A stretch of 36,037 nt of DNA. Source: Chryseobacterium sp. JAH. GTDB taxonomy: Bacteria > Bacteroidota > Bacteroidia > Flavobacteriales > Weeksellaceae. How positions within the stretch are numbered: the stretch's first letter is position 1; each line of letters opens with the position of its first letter. A program made the translations under genes and the position numbers. Of the stretch, positions 1-7,548 are shown one piece after another. The stretch spans positions 1 through 36,037 of the forward strand of contig NZ_LMAH01000013.1 in assembly GCF_001507335.1 (NCBI RefSeq). Reading direction: 5' to 3'. The notes below the pieces were generated by a model that worked only from the letters and a program-made list of their open reading frames with translations, made no database searches and was not told the origin of the DNA.

Positions 1-177
1 GGAAAATCATTAGAGGCGGTAGATAAAGTAAAGGATGCTATCACCACTCAAATTTCCACCGAACTATTGGCTTATGAACTAAGAAATGCTCTGGAACATC
101 TGGGAGAAATTTCGGGAGAAGTTACAAATGATGAGGTGCTAGGGAATATTTTTTCTAAGTTTTGTATCGGGAAATAA
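1..177 (+). CDS. mnmE: MnmE (TrmE) tRNA-modification GTPase, C-terminal end only
   Basis: The reading frame is open from base 1 to TAA at 175-177 and ends in Cys-Ile-Gly-Lys. The CxGK C-terminus is the hallmark of MnmE, whose cysteine is functionally essential. The preceding residues (helical stretch, [28 protein letters not shown]) match the end of the MnmE helical domain. MnmE works with MnmG to make the aminomethyl or carboxymethylaminomethyl modification at U34 of certain tRNAs. Only about 58 residues are present; the start lies upstream. It is the only clear housekeeping gene in the window, and an integrase follows closely, so its 3' end marks a chromosome/island junction. Confidence 0.93.
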   Translation, partial: GKSLEAVDKVKDAITTQISTELLAYELRNALEHLGEISGEVTNDEVLGNIFSKFCIGK

Positions 178-258
178 ATTAGCTTTTCTTTACTTTCTTT
201 TACTTTCTTTTGTTTGATTAACAGTTGGTTATGTAAATTTTATTTTCTCTTATTAGAC

Positions 259-332
259 TATATTTGTATATTTGTACCACTTCTGTACTACTTCAGACCT
301 TAAAAATAGCCAAAAGTAGTACAAAGTAGTAC
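259..332 (+). promoter_or_regulatory. Candidate integrase promoter with four 9-bp half-sites
   Basis: Two adjacent TATATTTG boxes (259-266, 267-274) fit the Bacteroidetes -7 consensus TAnnTTTG; no convincing -33 TTG at the right distance is seen. Just downstream are GTACCACTT (274-282) and GTACTACTT (285-293), then two copies of the inverted sequence AAGTAGTAC (314-322 and 324-332). Repeats in each pair are 10-11 bases apart, about one helical turn. They could be integrase or excisionase arm-type sites, or an operator controlling the integrase that starts at 345. Confidence 0.5.
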
Positions 333-344
333 AAAGCCGAATCT

Positions 345-1484
345 ATGAAAATATCACTTAGTCAAAGAAAATTGAAAGACGGCAGGATTAGTCTGTCAAT
401 CGAGTTTTACCGTGGTTCTGAAATTACTGATGACGGGAAAAGAAAGCATCTGAGAAATTTTGAGAATTTAGATACCTATCTAATTGTTGATCCAAAAACT
501 GCCAAAGAAAAAAAAGAAAATAAAGAAGCTTTGGAATTTGCAGAAAATGTAATTGCAATTCGAAAAGCTGAATATGCGCAAGGAAGATTTGAGTTGAAAA
601 ATACTGCGAAAGCTAAACGAGTATTTTTAAACTTCTTCGCTGATCTTGCTGAGGAAAAACGAACGCTCGATTCGTCAAATAATTATGGTAATTGGTTCTC
701 TACCTACCAGCATCTAAAAAAAGTAGTTCCAAAGAACTTAACTTTTGAGGAAATTGATGAATACTTCATTAAAAAAGTTCGGAAATACTTTGAAAAGGAT
801 GCAATTAGTAAAAGTGATTTACCTCTTTCTCAGAACTCAAAGTATTCTTACTTCAACAAGTTTAAAGCTGCACTTCGAAATGCTTTCGATAATGGATATT
901 TGACGATAAATTATGCTTCAAAAATAAAATCATTTGAGCAGGCTGAAAGCCAAAGAGAATATCTTATTTTTGATGAATTACAACGATTAGCAAAAGCGGA
1001 ATGTAAATATCCGGTTTTGAAAAAAGCTTTCCTTTTTTCGTGCTTATCAGGTTTACGTTGGTCGGATATCAATACTTTGATTTGGAAAGAAGTCCGTGAT
1101 GAAGGTGATATTTCTAGAGTCAATTTCCGACAAGAAAAAACAGAGGGTGTAGAATATCTTTATATTTCAAAACAAGCCAGAGAATTGTTGGGCGAAAGAC
1201 AGGATCCACAAGAAAGAGTTTTCAAAGGCTTAAAATATGGAATGACCTACAATACAGAAATTATCCGCTGGTGCAATCGTGCTGCGGTTCCGAAACATAT
1301 AACTTTTCATTCTGCTCGACATACGAATGCTGTCTTACTTCTGGAAAATGGTGCAGATATTTATACAGTTTCCAAAAGATTGGGACATAGAGAATTGAGA
1401 ACTACGCAGATTTACGCAAAAATTGTGGATAGCAAAATGAAGGAAGCTGCTGAGATTATCCCTGAACTAAATATCGAACTGTAA
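345..1484 (+). CDS. Tyrosine-type site-specific integrase
   Basis: This 379-residue protein has the layout of Bacteroidetes mobile-element integrases: an N-terminal arm-binding domain (about residues 1-90), a SAM-like core-binding domain (about 95-200) and a C-terminal catalytic domain. Catalytic residues are visible: Arg238 in GLRWSD, His322 and Arg325 in HSAR, His348 in GHRE and nucleophile Tyr357 in TTQIYAKI. It should cut and rejoin DNA at the attachment sites of a genomic island. It lies 167 bases behind mnmE in the same orientation, a common position for an integrase at an attL end. Half-site repeats precede it, and an excisionase-like gene follows. The other end of its element could not be located. 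Confidence 0.93.
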   Translation: MKISLSQRKLKDGRISLSIEFYRGSEITDDGKRKHLRNFENLDTYLIVDPKTAKEKKENKEALEFAENVIAIRKAEYAQGRFELKNTAKAKRVFLNFFADLAEEKRTLDSSNNYGNWFSTYQHLKKVVPKNLTFEEIDEYFIKKVRKYFEKDAISKSDLPLSQNSKYSYFNKFKAALRNAFDNGYLTINYASKIKSFEQAESQREYLIFDELQRLAKAECKYPVLKKAFLFSCLSGLRWSDINTLIWKEVRDEGDISRVNFRQEKTEGVEYLYISKQARELLGERQDPQERVFKGLKYGMTYNTEIIRWCNRAAVPKHITFHSARHTNAVLLLENGADIYTVSKRLGHRELRTTQIYAKIVDSKMKEAAEIIPELNIEL

Positions 1485-1684
1485 AAAATATATTTTTAGG
1501 TAGAGTAATATTTTGGTTAGTAAAATTGTACTGAATCTTTTTTAATCCAGATTATTCTTATTTAGACTTTTGACATTCCAGATTAATCCATACTACTCCT
1601 ATTTTACCTTTAAGTGTTTGACTATATTGTTTTTATGGTTTACTATGATGACTTTTGCTTCAGTAAATTTGTTAAACGTAAGCA

Positions 1685-1975
1685 ATGGAAAATAACGAAA
1701 TCATTCTGCACAAACTCAACCGAATTGAAAAACATATTTTCGGTTTAAAGGAAATTCTGAACGTCGAAGAACTTGCAGACTATACGGGATTCAAGAAATC
1801 CTACATTTACAAATTAGCTCATTCGCACAGTATTCCTTTTTCCAAACCCAACGGGAAAGTTCTATTTTTTGAACGCAAAAAAATTGACGAATGGTTGTTA
1901 AAAAACAGCCATAAATCAAATGATGAAATTCAACAAGAAGCCTTAGAATTTTCTTTACGCAAAAATAAAACCTGA
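1685..1975 (+). CDS. Excisionase-family HTH DNA-binding protein
   Basis: A 96-residue protein with an N-terminal helical or coiled stretch (1-25) and a MerR/excisionase-type winged helix (HTH_17 type, about residues 26-78). The pattern ELADYTGFKKSYIYKLAHSH, followed by a wing with FFERKKIDEWL, is typical. Proteins like this sit next to integrases in Bacteroidetes islands and act as recombination directionality factors or small regulators. It is 200 bases downstream of the integrase in the same orientation and just left of an IS element. The role in excision is inferred from position; the DNA-binding fold is clear. Confidence 0.82.
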   Translation: MENNEIILHKLNRIEKHIFGLKEILNVEELADYTGFKKSYIYKLAHSHSIPFSKPNGKVLFFERKKIDEWLLKNSHKSNDEIQQEALEFSLRKNKT

Positions 1976-2128
1976 AGGGCAAAAATATTCTGCCCTTACA
2001 ACCTATCTCATTCGAGAATTTTAGGTAGAAAGTGAATGATGTGTTGCCTTTAGAACTACGCTGTATGTAAGTCTCCCTATTCGTTGGACAGAATTATACC
2101 CTCACCTTTTGTAAAATTATAAAATATT

Positions 2129-3025
2129 TCATTTCGGTGTTGTCGTTGTTGGAAAGATTTGTTGAAAAGGAGAAAACTCGGTTATGGTATCCTGCGCTGG
2201 CGAGTTTTTCTTTTTCCACAAATACTGCATTGGAGAAATGTTTTGTAAACTTTCGTGAGGTCTGTCGCTGTTGTAATGTTCCATCCATTCTGCAGTAATT
2301 TCACGAACTTCAATGAGGGTATTGAAAATTCTTGCATCCAAAACTTCGGTACGGTAGCTACGATTGAATCTCTCAATAAAAGCATTTTGTGTTGGTTTTC
2401 CAGGTTGGATATATCGAATTTCAATTCGGTGTTTGTGACACCAATTGGTAAATACAGAACTTGTAAATTCAGGACCATTATCTGTTCTGATGGCTTTTGG
2501 TTTCCCCCTTTCTTTCACGATCCATTCCAATAAATCAGTCATGTGCATTGCTCCGATGGAAAGTCCTATCTCTATCCAAATTGCTTCCCGGTTGTAATCA
2601 TCAATGATATTAAATGTTCGGAATCTTCTCGAATTGAATAAAGCATCACTCATAAAATCCATACTCCAAACTTCGTTGTAGTTGCTCGGAACTTCCAGAT
2701 TTTGCCTCTCTCTTGAAGCTAATCTCCTTCTGCGTTTTCTTAAAATGTTCAATCCAAGCTTCTTGTAAACACGATACACCTTCTTGTGATTCCAGGGAAA
2801 GCCTTGATTCCTCAGACTGTGAAACATTTTCTTAAATCCATAGCTTGGATGTTTCTCCGAAAGTTCATTCAGACAACCAATTAGTTCTGTATCTTCCTTT
2901 CTTTGGGAATGATAATAGTAACTGCTTCTTTCCAAATTCAGAGATTTACACGCCTGCCGGATGTTTATCGCATATTCTGACACAAGGTAATTCACAACTT
3001 CTCGCTTGGTAGCAGGCTTTACCAC
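2129..3025 (-). CDS. IS3-family transposase OrfB (DDE integrase domain)
   Basis: A 298-residue protein with an N-terminal HTH_21-like region and a retroviral-type integrase (rve) core. The catalytic triad is intact: Asp123 in WSMDF, Asp182 in RTDNGPEF and Glu218 in NAFIERFNRSYR. It begins at a GTG within the end of orfA and is probably made as an OrfAB fusion by -1 frameshifting at 3025-3031, giving the full transposase that cuts and joins IS ends. No internal stops or gaps are present, so the element may still be active. Confidence 0.93.
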   Translation of the reverse strand: MVKPATKREVVNYLVSEYAINIRQACKSLNLERSSYYYHSQRKEDTELIGCLNELSEKHPSYGFKKMFHSLRNQGFPWNHKKVYRVYKKLGLNILRKRRRRLASRERQNLEVPSNYNEVWSMDFMSDALFNSRRFRTFNIIDDYNREAIWIEIGLSIGAMHMTDLLEWIVKERGKPKAIRTDNGPEFTSSVFTNWCHKHRIEIRYIQPGKPTQNAFIERFNRSYRTEVLDARIFNTLIEVREITAEWMEHYNSDRPHESLQNISPMQYLWKKKNSPAQDTITEFSPFQQIFPTTTTPK

Positions 3026-3288
3026 TTTTTTGAAAGTACATCTTTCAATGCTTCATTTTCCAGGCTCAAATTGGCAAACATCTTCTTCAAACGATTGTTC
3101 TCAGATTCCAATTCCTTGATTTTCTGTAGTTCTTTTGTTGAAGATATCCCTCCAAATTTCTTTTTCCAATCATGTAAGGTTTGGTAGTGGAAACCATATT
3201 TTCGAGACAATTCTTTTGCAGTCTGTCCCGACTCATACTCTTTTAAAATTGCCAAAATTTGGCTGTCTGTAAATTTGCTTGTTCTCAT
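3019..3288 (-). CDS. IS3-family transposase OrfA (HTH and leucine-zipper region)
   Basis: An 89-residue protein with an HTH_Tnp_1 domain (about residues 3-45, FTDSQILAILKEYESGQT) and a coiled-coil or leucine-zipper segment (about 52-85), ending in ALKDVLSKKW. That ending is characteristic of the IS407 group of IS3. OrfA binds the terminal inverted repeats and normally acts as repressor and as the N-terminal part of OrfAB. Its last codons contain the slippery sequence that links it to orfB. Confidence 0.92.
   Translation of the reverse strand: MRTSKFTDSQILAILKEYESGQTAKELSRKYGFHYQTLHDWKKKFGGISSTKELQKIKELESENNRLKKMFANLSLENEALKDVLSKKW
3025..3031 (-). other. Programmed -1 frameshift site A-AAA-AAG
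   Basis: Reading the minus strand, the end of orfA is TCA AAA AAG TGG TAA. The A-AAA-AAG heptamer lies in the correct phase for a -1 slip, after which reading continues GTG GTA AAG into orfB. This is the classic IS3-family signal for making OrfAB. Confidence 0.85.
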
Positions 3289-3383
3289 ATCCTAAAATTA
3301 ATTGTTTTTTTATCGTTAATTTTAGGGGTATAATTTGTCCAGTTTTTGGGGAGACTTACAATAGTTTACTAATTTTCCACATA

Positions 3384-3414
3384 TTGCAAATAGTGTATTT
3401 TATCTCTACTTTTG
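3384..3414 (+). promoter_or_regulatory. Promoter of the XRE gene at 3419, apparently leaderless
   Basis: TTG at 3384-3386 and TACTTTTG at 3407-3414 are 20 bases apart, a good match to the Bacteroidetes promoter consensus. The ATG at 3419 lies where transcription would be expected to begin, so the mRNA would have almost no 5' leader. Confidence 0.65.
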
Positions 3415-3418
3415 TGTT

Positions 3419-3787
3419 ATGGATTTAGCAAACAACATTAAAACGATACGTGAGAAGCAAAACCTTATGCAAAAGGAAGTTGCTTTGCACATTGGCGTAG
3501 ATAAATCTACTTACTCCAAAATTGAAAAAGGATTAAGAGAACTTACGGTTTCGGAACTTAGTAAAATGGCTAAACTTTTTAATCTTACCACAGATCAGAT
3601 CATTAATTACAATGAAAATATAATTCCTAAAGAGATTGTAATTGAAGATAAATCGACTCTCGAACAAATGGAACTCATTCAGCAGCTCGACGAAGAAGAT
3701 AAAAGCACCGTCTTTAAAATCATCGATAAAATGCTTACCACAAAAAAATTTAAAGATTTTTTTAATAAAAACGTAGCTGCACTATAA
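3419..3787 (+). CDS. XRE-family HTH regulator (first copy)
   Basis: A 122-residue protein with an N-terminal HTH_3 domain (about residues 5-60: REKQNLMQKEVALHIGVDKS then YSKIEKGLRELTVSELSKMA), followed by an acidic linker and a short helical tail ending in Val-Ala-Ala-Leu. It is related in layout to the XRE protein at 10124-10468, which ends Ile-Ala-Ala-Leu, and both genes are followed by a near-identical hairpin. In the second copy the regulator is paired with a divergent primase gene; here that position is taken by an IS. It may be a leftover regulator of a lost module. Confidence 0.85.
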   Translation: MDLANNIKTIREKQNLMQKEVALHIGVDKSTYSKIEKGLRELTVSELSKMAKLFNLTTDQIINYNENIIPKEIVIEDKSTLEQMELIQQLDEEDKSTVFKIIDKMLTTKKFKDFFNKNVAAL

Positions 3788-3790
3788 AAC

Positions 3791-3819
3791 AAAAACCCTC
3801 GCAATTTGCGAGGGTTTTT
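3791..3819. terminator. Bidirectional rho-independent terminator
   Basis: AAAAACCCTCGCAA followed at once by TTTGCGAGGGTTTTT forms a GC-rich stem flanked by A and T runs. It can end both the rightward XRE gene and the leftward RHS-tip/lipoprotein pair. A similar hairpin follows the second XRE gene at 10502-10538. Confidence 0.88.
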
Positions 3820-3845
3820 ATGCTTATACAAATAGAACATTGGTA

Positions 3846-4235
3846 CTAACGTGTAGAAGTTTTTTTATACAATATATTTTCATCTGAATTCACTTCTATA
3901 ATTGTTTCACTATTTTGTTTATAAACAGGAAAAGAAGTAATCATCAAAAATTTCTCAGCATCCTTATTTGATAAAGGTTCTTCTAACTCATTATCTTCAT
4001 TGTTATAAAATCTTAACAAGGTAATTCTATCACCTTCCATAGTCCACTGATCTTCTCCTTGATACATTAGCTTAAGATCTTTATTGTAAATTTTATGAAT
4101 GTAAATATCATTTTTGAGGATGAGTGTATCAATTATATTTTCTCCTTTAAAAGAATAACTTCCTAATAAACTTTTTTTTGCTGCACAACTCATCATAATT
4201 ATTGAGCCTAATATAGAAAACATTATTTTTCTCAT
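3846..4235 (-). CDS. Small lipoprotein, candidate immunity protein of the orphan RHS tip
   Basis: A 129-residue protein with a lipoprotein signal peptide: basic MRK, a hydrophobic stretch, then MMSC with the lipid-attachment cysteine at residue 17. The rest ([20 protein letters not shown] and on) looks like a small beta-rich lipocalin-like domain; no family was recognised. Its ATG overlaps the stop of the upstream RHS tip by four bases (ATGA, 4232-4235), so the two are probably translationally coupled. A small gene directly behind an RHS toxin tip is usually the immunity gene; that role is inferred from position only. Confidence 0.7.
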   Translation of the reverse strand: MRKIMFSILGSIIMMSCAAKKSLLGSYSFKGENIIDTLILKNDIYIHKIYNKDLKLMYQGEDQWTMEGDRITLLRFYNNEDNELEEPLSNKDAEKFLMITSFPVYKQNSETIIEVNSDENILYKKTSTR

Positions 4236-5110
4236 TTCATTTTATTTTTATCTACCCAAAATAAATATGTTTGTCTAGTAGTACTTTGAGGAGCACCAAC
4301 ACCATTTGTTCTAGGAATATTTCTTGATTCAGCCTTATTAAATGGATTAAGAGAGTAAGATGATACGGACTTAGAGTCAAAAGCCATTACAACAACCTTA
4401 TTTCCAACAGGATAAAAGCTGAAATTAGTTTTACCCATAAATTGCCCTTGCATATTGCTACCTTCTGCAGCAACACCAATAAGCCCAAACATACCAGAAA
4501 AAGAAGCCTTTTCATTCATAGATGTATCTCTAAAATAATCTACCGCAGTTTCATACATATCAGTTTCCATAAGTTGTTTTACAGCGGTATTTTCTTTTCC
4601 TGCAAGCAAACTGTTTTCAGGGCCACCACCATTTAAAAATTCATCAAATAAATTTGCCCAATTAGTACTGTTCATTCTTCGAGTATAACCTTTCAAGTTC
4701 TTTGATGAAGCCATCCATTGATCATCACCAGTTGCTCTATCAACAATTCTTGTTTTTCCATTAAATTGCGCCCCACCTCCTACATAGTGATAAAAATCAA
4801 TTTCATTGCCACCTAAATCACTAATTTGTCTAGTTTTTCCTGTTTTCAAATCTGTTTCATATTCATTTGGAGGTTTTTGAGAGCCCATAAAGCTTTGTAG
4901 TGATCTAAATGCAGATTGAGCATCAGCTCCGGTATAAGTCGTTCCTGAAGATGTTTCTTCAACACCTCTTCCGTCTGGATCTATGAATCTTATAGGATTA
5001 TTTACACCATAATTGTAAGGTGAGTGTCTTGTGTATAATTCCGCCAGCGGATCTATCACACCCCATCTTCCCAAGTCAGGCATGTAAAACCTTGCACCAT
5101 AATCATACAT
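4232..5110 (-). CDS. Orphan RHS C-terminal tip (truncated RHS protein)
   Basis: The 292-residue frame begins abruptly at the end of an RHS core ([17 protein letters not shown], then [18 protein letters not shown]), followed by about 240 residues unlike the other RHS tip here. It has no signal peptide and no upstream YD repeats. Bases 4977-5110 parallel 11602-11735 of the full RHS gene over the same length, and similarity stops at the MYDYG codons. This is the pattern of a displaced C-terminal toxin cassette that could recombine with the full gene. The variable part ([38 protein letters not shown]) fits no toxin family I can name. Whether it is translated from this ATG is uncertain; it may be a silent donor or a pseudogene. 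Confidence 0.75.
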   Translation of the reverse strand: MYDYGARFYMPDLGRWGVIDPLAELYTRHSPYNYGVNNPIRFIDPDGRGVEETSSGTTYTGADAQSAFRSLQSFMGSQKPPNEYETDLKTGKTRQISDLGGNEIDFYHYVGGGAQFNGKTRIVDRATGDDQWMASSKNLKGYTRRMNSTNWANLFDEFLNGGGPENSLLAGKENTAVKQLMETDMYETAVDYFRDTSMNEKASFSGMFGLIGVAAEGSNMQGQFMGKTNFSFYPVGNKVVVMAFDSKSVSSYSLNPFNKAESRNIPRTNGVGAPQSTTRQTYLFWVDKNKMK

Positions 5111-5297
5111 CCCGTAGTCTACTGTACTTTCCAGGATTTGCTAACTCAAGTTTTTTTCGTGCGAGGCTTTACACTTTGAACGTCTTCGCTTGCTCGCTTT
5201 TTCAAAAGTAAAGATTTTCAGCTGAAAAAAAATGTGGTTTTCCCTATTTTTTATTTCAATTGAAAAAGAAAAGTTGTTTCGTTGTCGGTGTTGTTGT

Positions 5298-5364
5298 AAA
5301 TGTGGACTTGTGGGAAAAACGGCGCCGGGATTTTAGCGTTGGATTTTTCCACAAATCCACATTT
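5298..5364. repeat. Long imperfect inverted repeat in a GC-richer spacer
   Basis: Arms of 21-22 bases at 5298-5319 (AAATGTGGACTTGTGG and on) and 5344-5364 (reverse complement AAATGTGGATTTGTGG) match except for about two positions, around a loop containing GGCGCC. The spacer 5111-5844 between the orphan RHS tip and the recombinase genes holds no convincing gene. It contains this dyad, a second at 5538-5655 and TTTGTAA repeats near 5800. The block 5290-5660 looks richer in G+C than its surroundings, suggesting a repetitive or transferred element. Confidence 0.7.
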
Positions 5365-5537
5365 CCGTTGTATTGATGGCTAAATTTTCAACTGAAGGAC
5401 TTTCAAAAGCGATGGCGCATTTTTCCTTATTTCGGGTGGTTGAAGCTTGGGCAAAAAGGTATTTTTCGATGCTGGTTTTGGGATGGGAAGATTCGGGGGC
5501 GCTGGAAGCGGAGTTGCTCTGCACGAAGCGTAGGAAA

Positions 5538-5655
5538 GCATTTTACATAATCTCAAATTATAGGCAACGATGGACTTTGTGCGGAGCGAAGCTTCAGCGG
5601 AGTGGAGAACAACGTTTTGCGGCTGCTTTGCGTATAATTTTGATTATGTAATTTG
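5538..5655. repeat. Large dyad with TTACATAATC arms
   Basis: The sequence TTTACATAATC, two bases, AAATTATAGGCA near 5541-5564 is repeated inverted near 5628-5650 (TGCGTATAATTTTGATTATGTAA). Between the arms is a GC-rich stretch with GGAGCGAAGCTTCAGCGGAG, containing the palindrome GAAGCTTC. The long-arm, structured-loop shape resembles a REP-type or MITE-like element, or a folded recombination site. ORFs that cross it are not supported as genes. Confidence 0.6.
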
Positions 5656-5786
5656 CTGTGGCTTTAAAGCGTTGGAAAAGCTTCGGAAAAGAGTTGGAGA
5701 AAATGTCTTTTTTGAAGTGAGGGCGGGATATTTAATTCAAAATGCAAGCGGTGGATTCAGGCTTCCAATTTCTCTTTATTACAGTT

Positions 5787-5834
5787 TTACAAACAGAGTA
5801 AATAATTCGTTTTGTAATGTTTGTAATTTTGTAA
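5787..5834. repeat. TTTGTAA repeat cluster beside the recombinase genes
   Basis: TTTGTAA occurs at 5811-5817, 5820-5826 and 5828-5834, with an inverted copy TTACAAA at 5787-5793. The cluster ends 10 bases from the stop of the recombinase-like gene. Short direct and inverted repeats next to a tyrosine recombinase suggest a recombinase or regulator binding site. No second copy was found in the window. Confidence 0.45.
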
Positions 5835-5844
5835 GGTATTCATT

Positions 5845-6723
5845 TTAAGATATATACTTTTCAATTTCCTGTTTCAGATTTTCGAGTTCGGTTTGGTTAA
5901 AATATTCCAGACTTCTTAAATATCTAAATCCTGCTTTGTATTGAACTTCTCTTAAATTATATTGCTTGAGCCAAAGATTGATCCTGCTGTTTCTGATAAG
6001 TTGTAAATTTTCAATATTGATTTGTTTTCTGATTTGTGATGTGATGCTGCTTAATTTTGTTTTTTCACTGACAATAAATAATTTATCTGTTGCTTTTACG
6101 GTTTTTGAGATTTGTAATAATTCTGTTCTTATTTCATTAATGTATTGATAGAGTTCTAATATCTGTGAGGCTTCTAATGGTAAATTCCTTTCTTTTAATC
6201 GGCTTTCTGTAGCTTGGGGAACTTTAATGATTCCTTTTTGTAAATCAATATCTTTTACTTTTAATTCTCTTAAACATCCCGAACTTAAACCCTGATAAAT
6301 TAATAATCCTAAAATAATTCTGTTCCGTTTTTCAAATAATTTAAACTGTCCTTTTTTATGTTTTATTTCTCTAAATTCTTTCTCGATATCCTGTAGTTCT
6401 TCTTCTGTTAAAAATCCTGTAAGTAATGGTTTCTTCGCTGTTTTTATTCTAAAATTTTTTAGCGGATGATCTTTTCTTTTTCCTTGTAATTGTAAATATT
6501 CAAAGTATTGTTCTATGGTTTTGAGCTGATTATTTACCGTAATTAATGTATATTTTTTCTGCTGTAATGCTACAATTTTTAATAGTTCTGCTGTACTGAT
6601 TTTATCAAAATTCTGTTTTCCTGAACATAGATTTTTCCATAATAAAACCTGCTTTTCTTTTTCTATTAATGTATTTTCTGCATAATGATAATTGCTCTTC
6701 AGATAATTTAAAAACTCTTTCAT
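5845..6723 (-). CDS. Tyrosine recombinase-like protein with degenerate active site
   Basis: A 292-residue protein with the fold pattern of a XerC/D-type recombinase: SAM-like N-terminal domain (about 1-95) and catalytic-type domain (about 105-275). By comparison with its partner upstream, key residues have changed: the first Arg is Ser147 in YQGLSSGC, the HxxR histidine is Gln241 (QLIR, Arg244 kept), and the second His is Phe266 (AGFR). A tyrosine remains at 274 (SLEYF). It is therefore probably not a strand-cutting enzyme by itself but an accessory subunit. It overlaps the stop of the complete recombinase gene by four bases (ATGA), implying coupled translation and perhaps a heteromeric complex. 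Confidence 0.82.
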   Translation of the reverse strand: MKEFLNYLKSNYHYAENTLIEKEKQVLLWKNLCSGKQNFDKISTAELLKIVALQQKKYTLITVNNQLKTIEQYFEYLQLQGKRKDHPLKNFRIKTAKKPLLTGFLTEEELQDIEKEFREIKHKKGQFKLFEKRNRIILGLLIYQGLSSGCLRELKVKDIDLQKGIIKVPQATESRLKERNLPLEASQILELYQYINEIRTELLQISKTVKATDKLFIVSEKTKLSSITSQIRKQINIENLQLIRNSRINLWLKQYNLREVQYKAGFRYLRSLEYFNQTELENLKQEIEKYIS

Positions 6724-7502
6724 AAGTGCGTATATCTCTGTGTGCTTTCTAAACTTCTGTGCCCTAAAAATCTGCTGACTTTTTCGAGTTCCATTCCGTT
6801 TTTAAGTAAATGGGTTGCAATACTGTGTCGTAATAAATGTGGATATATTTTCTTTGTGATACTGCTTTTCTCTGCTACCTTTTCTATAATAAATTCTATT
6901 CCCGAAGGCGTTAAATTCCCTTTCTGTCCCTGTAAAAAACATTCTCCTTTATGGATTCTTTCTTTTAAATATTCTTCAAAAATATCTTTTGCTTTGCTGT
7001 GTATCGGAACTTCTCTCTGATAACCTGTTTTAGATTTTTTTATTAATACTTTTCTGTTTTCTAAATCTACGTCTTCGAGTAATAATTCGGCTGATTCTCC
7101 TGCTCTTAATCCTAAATAATATAAACTTGCCAATACTGCTTTATCTCTTGTATTGATGGTGGTTTCAAACAGACTTTGTATTTCTTTCGGGTTTAAAATA
7201 TCTATCTCCGGAATATGGGTTTTAAGGCTTCTGCAAATGACAAGATTCGTTTCTTTCTGCTCAATTTCCTTTCTGTAGGTTCTGTATAATTTCAGTCCTG
7301 TCAAATGATTGTTTACCGTACTATTGCTCAATAATTTTTCGGGATTATTTTTGTTTTTCCTATGTTTTAAATAACCGATATAATGGAGTGGAAGATTTCC
7401 TTTTTCTCTGTATTCCTCATATTCTTTGACGATTGACAAGATCCTTTTAATATTCTTTTTCTGATAGTTTCTAAGCTCTAAATATCTTCTAAATTCTTCC
7501 AT
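6720..7502 (-). CDS. XerD-like tyrosine recombinase, complete active site
   Basis: A 260-residue recombinase with an N-terminal SAM-like core-binding domain (about 1-90) and a catalytic domain. All residues are present: Arg133 in LGLRAGE, Lys158 near KSKTG, His222 and Arg225 in HLLR, His248 in LGHRS, and Tyr257 in TQRYTHL, only three residues from the C-terminus. It lacks the arm-binding domain of phage-type integrases, as Xer-type enzymes do. The next gene overlaps it by ATGA and encodes a degenerate relative. The primase gene lies 152 bases upstream on the same strand, so the three may form one operon. Confidence 0.92.
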   Translation of the reverse strand: MEEFRRYLELRNYQKKNIKRILSIVKEYEEYREKGNLPLHYIGYLKHRKNKNNPEKLLSNSTVNNHLTGLKLYRTYRKEIEQKETNLVICRSLKTHIPEIDILNPKEIQSLFETTINTRDKAVLASLYYLGLRAGESAELLLEDVDLENRKVLIKKSKTGYQREVPIHSKAKDIFEEYLKERIHKGECFLQGQKGNLTPSGIEFIIEKVAEKSSITKKIYPHLLRHSIATHLLKNGMELEKVSRFLGHRSLESTQRYTHL

Positions 7503-7548
7503 TATTTCAATAAGTATGATGGTTTTGCTTACTCAATATTTTAAATTT

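Larger units (their letters stand above)
2066..3360 (-). mobile_element. IS3-family insertion sequence, IS407 group, 1295 bp
   Basis: Both ends carry the same imperfect terminal inverted repeat, TGTAAGTCTCCC reading inward from 2066 and from 3360, continuing with TGGACA and AATTATACCC after a few mismatches. Inside, on the minus strand, are orfA and orfB, overlapping and in different frames. The element is complete. No obvious target duplication is visible: the left flank ends CTGTA, the right begins ATAGT. It lies between the excisionase-like gene and an XRE regulator, starting 58 bases upstream of the latter, whose own promoter is outside the IS. Confidence 0.93.

Noticed and set aside
5538..5655. 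Integron attC site
   Set aside because: The dyad is attC-like in shape, but the recombinases are not IntI type and convincing core-site motifs are missing.
5333..5848. Several 60-90 codon ORFs on both strands between the RHS tip and the recombinase genes
   Set aside because: They run through large inverted repeats and overlap one another; the open frames follow from locally higher G+C. No protein features were recognised.
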